DNA from: Gammaproteobacteria bacterium
Lineage (GTDB): Bacteria; Pseudomonadota; Gammaproteobacteria; UWMA-0217
Direction of reading: 5' to 3'
NCBI GenBank assembly: GCA_026981985.1
Contig: JALSHZ010000135.1
Span: 1 to 40,323 of the forward strand
Length of the DNA: 40,323 bases
The stretch's first letter is position 1. Each line of letters starts with the position of its first letter. Below the pieces are notes generated by a model. The model was not told the origin of the DNA. It saw nothing but the letters and a program-made list of their open reading frames with translations, and ran no database searches. The position numbers were made by a program, and so were the translations under genes. Shown piece by piece: positions 13,992 to 21,698 of this stretch.

Positions 13992-15248
13992 ATGACAAAC
14001 AGCACACCACAAACTTGTGACACCCCGATGAATGGCATGATCGATGCCGACACCGCGCTACAACGCTTGCTGGACGCCGCTCATCCCGTTTCCGAAACAG
14101 AAACCGTGTCGATTCTGGATGCACTCGGGCGCACCGCTGCCGAGGATGTCGTCTCGACCATCGACGTCCCGGGCCATGACAACAGCGCGATGGATGGCTA
14201 CGCTGTGCGATCTGCTGATATCACGGCAGCAGGAACTATGCTGCGGGTTACCCAGCGGATTGCCGCAGGCAGCACCGGCTTACCGGTTGAAGCGGGCACG
14301 GCTGCACGAATTTTTACCGGTGCGCCCATTCCAGCCGGCGCCGACGCCGTTGTCATGCAGGAAAACTGCGTACTTGACGGGGATAGCGTCATCATCAACC
14401 AGACCGTGGAACCCGGCCTCAATATCCGGCCACAAGGGAATGATATGGCAGTTGGTCAGACCGCCATCGAAACCGGCACACGGATTGGGCCGGCGCAGAT
14501 GTCGCTGGCAGCAGGTGTCGGCGTGGATCAGCTTGCCGTTTTCCGACGTCTGCGGGCAGCGATTCTCTACACTGGTGATGAAATCATCGAGCCAGGCCGG
14601 CCACTCCAGCCCGGGCAGATCTACAACTCGAACCGCTACGCCCTGCGCGGACTGTTACAGGCGCTCGGTATCGACGTCACCGTGGATCAGCATGTGGAGG
14701 ATGATTTCGAGGCCACCCGTACCGCGTTTCTGAATGCATCGAAGCAGGCAGATTTGATCATTTCCAGCGGCGGCGTATCGGTTGGCGGCGAAGATCACGT
14801 CAAACCGGCCATCGAAGCCGAGGGAACGCTCGACCTGTGGAAGATCGCCATGAAACCGGGCAAACCCTTGGCATTCGGTTCCATCGGTGATGCCACCGTG
14901 TTTGGACTGCCAGGGAACCCTGTCAGTGTTTTCGTCACCTTCCTGCTGTTTGTGCGCCCCTATCTATTGAAAACCCAGGGCTGCAGCGATTACCTGGCCG
15001 AACCTATTCCCGTGAAGGCGGGATTCGACTGGAACAAACCGGGGATCAGGCGCGAGTTCGCCCGCGCAAGGGTTTCCGTCAATGCCGACAATATGCTCGA
15101 AGCCGTGCTGTTTCCCCGCATGGGATCCGATGTATCCAGCTCCGTCGCGTGGGCGGATGGCCTGGTAGTGATTCCTGAGCAGCAAATTGTTGCTATTGGG
15201 GACACGGTCGATTTTCTGGGGTTTGCTGGACTGATGGCGGGCTTCTGA
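13992..15248 (+). CDS. moeA: molybdopterin molybdenumtransferase
   Basis: MoeA inserts molybdate into adenylylated molybdopterin to complete the molybdenum cofactor. The 418-residue length is typical. Diagnostic motifs are present in order: VPGHDNSAMDGYAVR, ARIFTGAPIPAGADAVVMQE, the YTGDEI strand and YNSNRYAL, ISSGGVSVGGEDHVK in the MPT/Mo-binding domain, and FGLPGNPVSVF. The C-terminal beta-barrel ends with VIPEQQ. It is monocistronic in view, divergent from the glycosyltransferase gene. No other moa, mob or mod gene is in the window, so its regulation and the target molybdoenzyme are not visible here. The start has no strong Shine-Dalgarno; an in-frame ATG at 14028 or 14037 could be used instead. 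Confidence 0.95.
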   Translation: MTNSTPQTCDTPMNGMIDADTALQRLLDAAHPVSETETVSILDALGRTAAEDVVSTIDVPGHDNSAMDGYAVRSADITAAGTMLRVTQRIAAGSTGLPVEAGTAARIFTGAPIPAGADAVVMQENCVLDGDSVIINQTVEPGLNIRPQGNDMAVGQTAIETGTRIGPAQMSLAAGVGVDQLAVFRRLRAAILYTGDEIIEPGRPLQPGQIYNSNRYALRGLLQALGIDVTVDQHVEDDFEATRTAFLNASKQADLIISSGGVSVGGEDHVKPAIEAEGTLDLWKIAMKPGKPLAFGSIGDATVFGLPGNPVSVFVTFLLFVRPYLLKTQGCSDYLAEPIPVKAGFDWNKPGIRREFARARVSVNADNMLEAVLFPRMGSDVSSSVAWADGLVVIPEQQIVAIGDTVDFLGFAGLMAGF

Positions 15249-15268
15249 GCCCGGAGGTTGGCAGGATG

Positions 15269-15308
15269 GCATCCACCTGTTGCACAAGCAGTTGCAACAG
15301 GTGGATGC
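15269..15308. terminator. 16-bp perfect inverted repeat between convergent genes
   Basis: The arms at 15269-15284 and 15293-15308 are perfect complements with an 8-base loop. The element lies 20 bases after the moeA stop and seven bases before the end of the convergent small membrane-protein gene. It has no clean T run, but position and stem strength fit a bidirectional termination or mRNA-stabilising hairpin. Confidence 0.65.
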
Positions 15309-15315
15309 GAACAGA

Positions 15316-15522
15316 TCAGTCTTTCAGACCCATCTTGCGCAGAATACTGGCCAGCGGACAGAAGCCGGTAAAGCCCGACTGAAACAGATTGAACCCGACA
15401 AAGGCAGTCAGCCATAGCCAGCTCATTTTGGTGATGTCGATCTGCCCCATCATATGCGCCAGCGCCAGGCTGAGCATGACCATGAATCCCGCGAAAATCG
15501 TGACTACTCGATTGACTGTCAT
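15316..15522 (-). CDS. small inner-membrane protein, DUF2892 (YgaP-like transmembrane domain)
   Basis: The 68-residue protein consists of two membrane helices, VVTIFAGFMVMLSLALAHMMG and MSWLWLTAFVGFNLFQSGFTG. The DUF2892 signature FQSGFTGFCPLASILRKMGLKD closes the C terminus. The same domain is fused to rhodanese in YgaP and often stands alone near sulfur or thiol genes. The CP in GFCPL is the conserved feature. The start at 15522 follows the start of the domain; the open frame runs further upstream without a plausible N terminus. Function is not known beyond membrane location. It is convergent with moeA and separated from it by a strong hairpin. Confidence 0.85.
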   Translation of the reverse strand: MTVNRVVTIFAGFMVMLSLALAHMMGQIDITKMSWLWLTAFVGFNLFQSGFTGFCPLASILRKMGLKD

Positions 15523-16021
15523 ATCGTGTTCTCTCTGGTTTGTTTGAATTACTTGGGAAAATTTCCCGATATTGAAATGAGGAGCGCCGAGATCAGGCGC
15601 CACACAAGTTGAATTGCACAGTATTCTAGCGCGGATACTGCGCCAGGATGCAACAAGCTGCTGCCGCCGGCTGATCACATCATCCCGGAATCGTCCAGGG
15701 CAAAGCTTTTTACAATGCAAGGGTATTTTTGTACTATCGATACCGATAGCGATCCTGAAGCGATACGCGAAGAATCCGCAGTATCCCCCAGCAGCGTTAG
15801 GAAAATCATAAAGACCCTCCCGGTCTGCAACTGAAAGTCAACGCTGGCGTGATTCGCTTCACAGCAGACATGCCCACAAGTATTAGCGCCCCCGGGTTGT
15901 GACAGCAACACCGGATCCGGCGATACAGACGGCCTTCGCCCCCCTTTCAGACCACCACCCATTGGGTGAACAGGGAGTCCGGGCACTGGCTCAACAACAG
16001 ATTCTTACCAAAGGCTCAGCA
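15523..16021. other. 499-bp intergenic region without a supported gene
   Basis: This stretch separates the divergent DUF2892 and tetrahaem cytochrome genes and probably holds both promoters. The only local symmetry noted is the imperfect CTATCGATACCGATAG around 15736-15751. An in-frame extension of the cytochrome gene to 15899 lacks a credible start and looks like non-coding sequence. I see no FNR-type site, RNA gene or repeat that I can support. Confidence 0.5.
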
Positions 16022-16591
16022 ATGATGGATTACGACTCCCCCCCGACAAAGCGCAGAAAGCTTCCCTGGATCCTTCTGGCACTGGTATTTCTTGGCGGCA
16101 TCGTCTTCGCTGGCGCCTTTAGTGCCGGGCTGCATTACACCAATGAAATGGAATTTTGTACTTCCTGCCATTCGATGCAGTGGAATCTCGAAGAATACAA
16201 GGAGACCGTCCATTACAAGAGTGCATCAGGCGTTCGCGCGACTTGCTCTGACTGCCACGTGCCGAAGGAGTTTGTTCCCAAAATGATTGCCAAGGTCTAC
16301 GCCGCTAAAGACGTTTACCACGAGATACTGGGCACCATCGACAACAAGGAAAAATTCGAGCAGCACCGCTGGGACATGGCCAGCCGCGTATGGGCCAAGA
16401 TGAAGGCAAATGATTCCAGAGAATGCAGAACCTGCCACGATTTCGAGGCCATGGATTTGAGCGAGCAGGATCGCAGCGCCCGGAAAAAACATGCCAGCGC
16501 ACCAGACAAGGGCAAGACCTGCATCGACTGTCACAAGGGTATCGCACATGAGGAACCCGACGAACCCGATGAAGACGAGGACGCAACCTGA
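16022..16591 (+). CDS. NapC/NirT-family tetrahaem c-type cytochrome (quinol dehydrogenase)
   Basis: The 189-residue protein has a short cytoplasmic N terminus, one membrane anchor (LPWILLALVFLGGIVFAGAFSAG, about residues 14-36) and a periplasmic domain with four haem-binding motifs: CTSCH (46-50), CSDCH (75-79), CRTCH and CIDCH. This layout is that of NapC, NirT and CymA proteins, which pass electrons from menaquinol or ubiquinol to periplasmic reductases. The tail is very acidic (EEPDEPDEDED). The terminal reductase is not adjacent, so the partner is unknown. The ATG at 16022 is chosen because it directly precedes the anchor and has AAGG upstream. The ankyrin gene follows after 86 bases in the same direction. 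Confidence 0.9.
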   Translation: MMDYDSPPTKRRKLPWILLALVFLGGIVFAGAFSAGLHYTNEMEFCTSCHSMQWNLEEYKETVHYKSASGVRATCSDCHVPKEFVPKMIAKVYAAKDVYHEILGTIDNKEKFEQHRWDMASRVWAKMKANDSRECRTCHDFEAMDLSEQDRSARKKHASAPDKGKTCIDCHKGIAHEEPDEPDEDEDAT

Positions 16592-16677
16592 AGCAGCGGC
16601 GCATGACAACGGTCATCGCGGTAAAATCCCATATGAACTATGCTGAATTCAATTCAATCTATTGCCAGGCACCAGCC

Positions 16678-17634
16678 ATGAAGCACTTGAAGATAGCGGC
16701 TCTGTTGCTGCTCGCCCTGTTCGCACTGCCGCTGATCGCTGCAGAGAAATCCATACTGGAGGCGCAGCTTCGTGCTGCGGCGGCCGATGGCGATGTCGAG
16801 ACCGTCGCCCGACTACTCGATACCGAAGACATCGATATCAACAGCCAGAACAAAGCCGGCGTAACCGCACTGATGCTGGCATCGGGCGAAGGCCACATCG
16901 ATGTTGTCAGCGAACTGCTTAATCGTGGGGCGAACGTCAACATCCGCGATCACGATGGCGAGACGGCGCTGACTTTTGCCGCAGAAAACGGCCATTTCGT
17001 CATTACCGCGCTGCTACTGGAACGCGGCGCCGACCTCTATGCGCGTACCCGGGCCGGCTGGAGCGCACTGATGCTTGCGGCCAACTACGGCTTGGCGGAC
17101 ATGGTCGAGCAACTGCTCTACAAGGGCGCGGATTTCCGTGCCGCTGACAAGAAAGGACGCACTGCCAGCCTTCTCGCTGCTGAACAGGGGCATACCGATA
17201 TCGTCGCCCGCCTGCTCAAAGCGGGCTCCCAAGTGAACTGCCGAGACAATCATCACACCACACTGTTGATGGTTGCTGCTGGAAAAGGCAACACAGAACT
17301 ATGCAAGTTGCTGCTCGACAAGGGCGCTAATGTGGATATGCAAGACATAGACGGCGCCACCGCCTTGATCTGGGCTGCGAGCGAAGGCAACAGCGATGTC
17401 GTCAAGATGCTGCTCGACTACGGTGCCAACCCTGATATTCAGGATGCCGACGGCACCACGGCGCTGATGGAGGCCGCCAATGCGGGCAATGCCGATATCG
17501 TGAAGTTACTACTTGAGCACAAGGCCGATCCAGCACTTAAGAACAGTGCCGGCAAAGATGCATTGGCCATCGCAAAGAAAAAGGGGCATGACGACATCGT
17601 CAAGCTACTCACGGAAAAAACACCCGCCTCGTAA
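16678..17634 (+). CDS. exported ankyrin-repeat protein
   Basis: The 318-residue protein starts with a clear Sec signal peptide (MKHLKIAALLLLALFALPLIAAEKS, cleavage likely after LIAA), so it should be periplasmic. The rest is about nine consecutive 33-residue ankyrin repeats, recognisable by TALMLAxxxGHxDVVxxLLxxGANVNxxD. The middle repeats are very regular and the first and last are capping variants. No enzymatic domain is present, so a scaffold or binding role is expected. Ankyrin proteins of this size are found next to periplasmic catalases or cytochromes in some proteobacteria; here the neighbours are a tetrahaem and a dihaem cytochrome. The start at 16678 is fixed by the signal peptide, although the frame is open to 16603. 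Confidence 0.9.
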   Translation: MKHLKIAALLLLALFALPLIAAEKSILEAQLRAAAADGDVETVARLLDTEDIDINSQNKAGVTALMLASGEGHIDVVSELLNRGANVNIRDHDGETALTFAAENGHFVITALLLERGADLYARTRAGWSALMLAANYGLADMVEQLLYKGADFRAADKKGRTASLLAAEQGHTDIVARLLKAGSQVNCRDNHHTTLLMVAAGKGNTELCKLLLDKGANVDMQDIDGATALIWAASEGNSDVVKMLLDYGANPDIQDADGTTALMEAANAGNADIVKLLLEHKADPALKNSAGKDALAIAKKKGHDDIVKLLTEKTPAS

Positions 17635-17949
17635 TACCGAAGCTCTCGCACTCAGCAGGAGTGGTGCGGCACCGTGACCCCCGCTGGAAACGGTAATCCA
17701 GTCACAGAGATGTGGAGCAATGGCATAAGCTGCCCTCTCTGATGCTGGATTCCGGCGTCAAACCGGAATGACAGGGAGCATGTAGTTGAGGTGGTGTACC
17801 TGTTGATTCGGTGAAATCTGAGCAGTTACGGCTCTATTTCTCTACCTGCTGAATAGTTACTCTGAGACTCTACTTAGTGCCATTTCCTCTCGCGGGGCTT
17901 TTCCATTGGAGGAAACCAACCGACGTACCGTTCCCGCAAACGACTCCGG
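17635..17949. other. 315-bp intergenic region with a short dispersed-type palindrome
   Basis: No gene is supported between the convergent ankyrin and dihaem cytochrome genes. ATTCCGG (17749-17755) and CCGGAAT (17763-17769) form a small hairpin in a context (CTGGATTCCGG ... CCGGAATGACA) that resembles intergenic palindromic repeats widespread in proteobacteria. Whether it is repeated elsewhere in this genome cannot be judged from one window. Confidence 0.4.
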
Positions 17950-18717
17950 TTAGCGAACGTACTCTGGAAAATCAGGATTCTTCCAACCGGGTGCCGCTCG
18001 CTTCTCCTCGGGAACAGGCAGACGCGAGGCATAGTCCATGACGGCTTTCAGGTCGCGCTCACTGAATGTCTTTGCTTGCTTCACCATCTTCCGATCTGCA
18101 TTTCGCCGCTTACCGTCACGTATCCACTCATACTGGCGAACCATATATTTGTAGTGTTGGCCGTACAGCGATGGTACAAGATCTTCTGGGTCTCCCTCGC
18201 CTTGCTTGCCATGACATTCGGCACAGTGATCCTCGTACATTTTCTTGCCGTGTTCCAGATCCTCCCCACTACCATGACCAACGTCCGTCGTCATCGGCAG
18301 TTTGGCGATATAGCCTGCGACATCGGAGATGTTCTGCGGCGTATCGAGCATCTGCCCGGTAGCAAATGGAAACATCGTCGGATTGTCCCGATTGCGTGAA
18401 CGAATATCTTCCAGCTGCTTGATAATCACGCCACGCAACTGACCGGCAATCTGGGGGTACTGACCATCCTTCGTGCCCCAGCCTTCCGGCGCATGACAGA
18501 CGACGCAGACCTTGTATTCCTGCTTGCCATGTTCCAGGTTACTTTCGAGCCCGATGGCTTCCGCATACATGTGCAGATCCCGTTCATGGCCATCAGCCAA
18601 CACATGGGACGCTAGCGACACCAGCAAAGCACCGGCTATTGCCACTGCCAACCGTCTGACCGCCCCAACTTGCGGCTGACCTGAAGGCTGATTCAATTCT
18701 GCATGTTGTTTGCGCAT
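17950..18717 (-). CDS. dihaem c-type cytochrome (c4/c553-like)
   Basis: The 255-residue protein has a hydrophobic export segment (RRLAVAIAGALLVSLASHVLADG) ending near residue 42, followed by two class I cytochrome c domains. The first haem site is CVVCH and the second CAECH. Each is followed by a Met-containing stretch that may supply the sixth ligand (FPFATGQM in the first). Tandem domains with QIAGQL and SLYGQH loops are typical of cytochrome c4-like electron carriers between a bc1 complex and oxidases or reductases. The ATG at 18717 is preferred; a GTG nine bases earlier is possible. It is convergent with the ankyrin gene. The redox partner is unknown. Confidence 0.88.
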   Translation of the reverse strand: MRKQHAELNQPSGQPQVGAVRRLAVAIAGALLVSLASHVLADGHERDLHMYAEAIGLESNLEHGKQEYKVCVVCHAPEGWGTKDGQYPQIAGQLRGVIIKQLEDIRSRNRDNPTMFPFATGQMLDTPQNISDVAGYIAKLPMTTDVGHGSGEDLEHGKKMYEDHCAECHGKQGEGDPEDLVPSLYGQHYKYMVRQYEWIRDGKRRNADRKMVKQAKTFSERDLKAVMDYASRLPVPEEKRAAPGWKNPDFPEYVR

Positions 18718-18924
18718 ATCCGGCACCCTGTGAGTTTGGCTAAACGTTCGAGCCTTTAGTGTACCCGAATCCCAAATAAATCCGAATCGGGAATTGATCT
18801 GGCCCTTCTACCCAACGCTCTCCCTGTACGCGGAAAGCGAGTCGAAAAAACGGCGAAAATTGAGAAGGCAACGGGACTATGAATTTCTGTGCCGAGATGG
18901 CCAAGACAGGCTATGATCCCGGCC

Positions 18925-19761
18925 ATGAAAATTCTGCTGTTTTCAGACGTGCAGGCCAATGTTCCGGCAATGGAGGCGATGCTCGAAGAAATCGAAGACT
19001 GGAATCCGGATCTGGTGATTTTGGATGGTGATCTGATCAACCGTGGGCCTTGCAGCGTCGCCTGTCTCGACCTGTGGCAGCAGCTCGCGGCCTCACGGCG
19101 CTGCCACGCCTTGCGCGGTAATCACGAAGACTTCGTCTACTACTGCAGCCAGCATCCCCCCGCGTCACCCGGCGAAGCCGCGATCCGTGCATTTACCGAC
19201 TGGACGGTGAAACAGCTGGGTGAACGTGTCGGCGAATGCCGCCCCTGGCCCGATCATTTGCTGCTCCATGCACCGCGGGAGATGACGCGCTGGATTCATG
19301 TTACCCACGGCACACTTCAAGACAATCGTCACGGCATTCGCAAAGAGATGTCCGATGAGGAGATTGCCGCCGTGATCCCGCAGGGCGTCGACTATTTCTT
19401 TACTGCCCATACCCATCGCCCGATCTACCGTGAGGTCGGTCAGACGAAAGTGCTGAACATTGGTTCGGTTGGCTCACCCTTCGATGGTGACCCTCGTGCC
19501 AGCTACGCCCGCCTCGTCTGGACGGGATCAGCTTGGCAGGCTGATATCAAGCGCTTCCCCTACGACCGCGACCGCGCCAGACAAGACTATTTCAGCTCCG
19601 GATTCTACGACGAGGGCGGCCCCATTGCCCGGCTGATCTACGAGGAATGGAACCGCGCACAAAGCCTGATACCCTTCTGGCACCAGCGCTACCGCGACGC
19701 CGTGTTGCGCGGCGACATTTCCGCCGAACAGGCAGTCGATGAATTCATTGCCAACCTCTGA
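18925..19761 (+). CDS. YfcE/MJ0936-type metallophosphoesterase with altered first motif
   Basis: The 278-residue protein shows the calcineurin-like phosphoesterase motifs in order: LLFSDVQANVPAMEA, LDGDLINRGP, LRGNHEDF, VTHGT and FTAHTHRP. The first motif reads D8-V-Q10 where most family members have D-x-H, so one metal ligand is Gln instead of His. All other metal ligands are kept, so activity is possible with altered metal use. Substrates of such enzymes are phosphodiesters or phosphoproteins and cannot be predicted. A C-terminal helical extension (LIYEEWNRAQSLIPFWHQRYR) goes beyond the minimal fold. The ATG at 18925 starts the first beta strand. The ABC exporter follows after 12 bases, so they are probably co-transcribed. 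Confidence 0.85.
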   Translation: MKILLFSDVQANVPAMEAMLEEIEDWNPDLVILDGDLINRGPCSVACLDLWQQLAASRRCHALRGNHEDFVYYCSQHPPASPGEAAIRAFTDWTVKQLGERVGECRPWPDHLLLHAPREMTRWIHVTHGTLQDNRHGIRKEMSDEEIAAVIPQGVDYFFTAHTHRPIYREVGQTKVLNIGSVGSPFDGDPRASYARLVWTGSAWQADIKRFPYDRDRARQDYFSSGFYDEGGPIARLIYEEWNRAQSLIPFWHQRYRDAVLRGDISAEQAVDEFIANL

Positions 19762-19773
19762 TTCAATCCAATA

Positions 19774-21561
19774 ATGCACCCAGTCGCCAAGCGTACCGAC
19801 TCACCACCACTTGCCAACAGCAGCTGGACCAATATCCGCAAGATGCTGCCCTATATCTGGGACTATCGTGGGCGGGTGTTGCTGGCGCTGGCCGCATTGG
19901 TCATCTCCAAGCTGGCGATGGTCGGCGTGCCACTGGTGCTGAAGGAGATCGTCGATACGCTCGATGGTGCCCCCGAAAAGATGCTCTATCTACCGATCGG
20001 CCTGCTGCTCATCTATGGTGTTCTGCGGCTGATCAACAGCGCCTTCAACGAGCTGCGTGACGTGATCTTTTCGCGTGTGCGCTACCATGCCATGCACCGG
20101 CTCTCGGCCGAAGTCCTGAGCCACCTCTACGAGCTGCCGCTACGCTTCCACCTGGAACGCAAGACCGGCAACATTTCGCAGGATCTCAACCGCGGCGCCC
20201 AGAGCGTCAGCTCGATACTGAACTACCTGGTGTTCAATATCGTCCCGACGGCAGCCGAGTTCCTGCTCGTCGCATTCATTTTGCTGAGCCGCTATGACGT
20301 GGTCTTCTCCATCGTCACCTTCGCAACCGTTGGCCTCTACGTCGCTTTTACGCTGGGCATTACCAATTGGCGTATGCACTTCCGCCATGAGATGAACCGG
20401 CTGGAATCGGAGGCCAATGGCAAGGCGATCGACGGCCTGCTGAACTACGAAACCGTCAAGTATTTCACCAACGAGGCACTGGAGCTGAAACGCTACAACC
20501 ACACGCTCGATCGTTGGGAAGACGCGGCCATCAAGAGCCAAGCAACCATGTCGCTGCTCAATGCCGGTCAGGGCGCCATTATTGCCATCGGTGTTACCGG
20601 TGTGATGGTGTTTGCTGCTCGTGGGGTAGTCGATGGTGAGCTGACGCTGGGCGACCTGGTGCTGATCAACACCATGATGCTGCAACTGTTCCTGCCGCTG
20701 GGCTTTCTTGGGGTCATCTATCGTGCCTTGCGCTATGCACTGGCCGACATGGACATGGTGTTCAGGCTGCTGGAACAGAAACCCGAGATCACTGACGCCC
20801 CCGATGCCAAACCGCTACAGGCAAACGGCGGCAAGGTCGAATTCCGCCATGTTGATTTCCACTACAATCCGGATCGCCCGATTCTCCATGACATCGACTT
20901 CACCGTGCATGAAGGCGAAAAGGTGGCCATCGTCGGGCCTTCAGGCTCGGGAAAATCGACGCTGGCGCGCTTGCTGTTTCGCTTCTACGATGTCACCGGC
21001 GGCGCCATCTGCATCGACGGACAGGATATCCGCGAGGTGACGCAGCAAAGCCTGCGCAAAGCCATCGGCATCGTGCCCCAGGATACCGTGCTGTTCAACG
21101 ACACACTGCTGCACAACCTGCAATACGCCAACCCCGATGCGACGCTGCCAGAGATCCACGCAGCCGCACGCATTGCCGATATTCATGATTTCATCATGTC
21201 ACTGCCGCAACAGTATGAAACCATCGTCGGCGAACGCGGGCTGAAGCTCTCCGGGGGGGAAAAACAGCGCATCGCCATCGCCCGGGCAATCCTGAAAAAA
21301 CCCCGCATCCTGCTGTTCGACGAGGCGACGTCCAGCCTCGACACCCAGTCTGAACAGAACATACTCACCGCACTGGAGCGGGCTTCAAAGGGCACCACCA
21401 CACTGATGATCGCCCATCGCCTGTCCACCATCGTCAACGCCGACCGGATTCTGGTCATGCAGCAAGGACGCATTCTTGAACGCGGCTCCCACAGTGAGCT
21501 ACTCGCTGCTCAGGGCTTGTATGCGCAGCTCTGGTCGATGCAGCAAGATGAGAAACAGTAG
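19774..21561 (+). CDS. Atm1-type ABC exporter (fused membrane and ATPase domains)
   Basis: The 595-residue half-transporter has a six-helix type IV exporter domain (about 25-330) and an ATPase domain. Walker A GPSGSGKST is at 388-396. The Q-loop PQDTVLF, the signature LSGGEKQRIAIARA, Walker B ILLFDEATSSLD and the switch His in IAHRLST follow. The NYETVKYFTNEALE segment in the membrane domain is the hallmark of Atm1/HMT1 transporters, which export glutathione-linked sulfur or metal conjugates and protect against heavy metals. It is expected to work as an inner-membrane homodimer. The start is placed at the only ATG that keeps the full N-terminal helix, although no strong ribosome-binding site is seen, consistent with coupling to the phosphoesterase gene. 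Confidence 0.92.
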   Translation: MHPVAKRTDSPPLANSSWTNIRKMLPYIWDYRGRVLLALAALVISKLAMVGVPLVLKEIVDTLDGAPEKMLYLPIGLLLIYGVLRLINSAFNELRDVIFSRVRYHAMHRLSAEVLSHLYELPLRFHLERKTGNISQDLNRGAQSVSSILNYLVFNIVPTAAEFLLVAFILLSRYDVVFSIVTFATVGLYVAFTLGITNWRMHFRHEMNRLESEANGKAIDGLLNYETVKYFTNEALELKRYNHTLDRWEDAAIKSQATMSLLNAGQGAIIAIGVTGVMVFAARGVVDGELTLGDLVLINTMMLQLFLPLGFLGVIYRALRYALADMDMVFRLLEQKPEITDAPDAKPLQANGGKVEFRHVDFHYNPDRPILHDIDFTVHEGEKVAIVGPSGSGKSTLARLLFRFYDVTGGAICIDGQDIREVTQQSLRKAIGIVPQDTVLFNDTLLHNLQYANPDATLPEIHAAARIADIHDFIMSLPQQYETIVGERGLKLSGGEKQRIAIARAILKKPRILLFDEATSSLDTQSEQNILTALERASKGTTTLMIAHRLSTIVNADRILVMQQGRILERGSHSELLAAQGLYAQLWSMQQDEKQ

Positions 21562-21698
21562 TAGTTGATCCGGGCACGAGAAAACCCTGTGCGGCCTCCC
21601 TGCCCCGGAAAAGTGCCCAAGTTAGCTGTCTTTCTCGATAACGAACCCAGGTCAATGATTATGTTATTATTTCGGCATTATTGGATCTCGTTGGAAAC

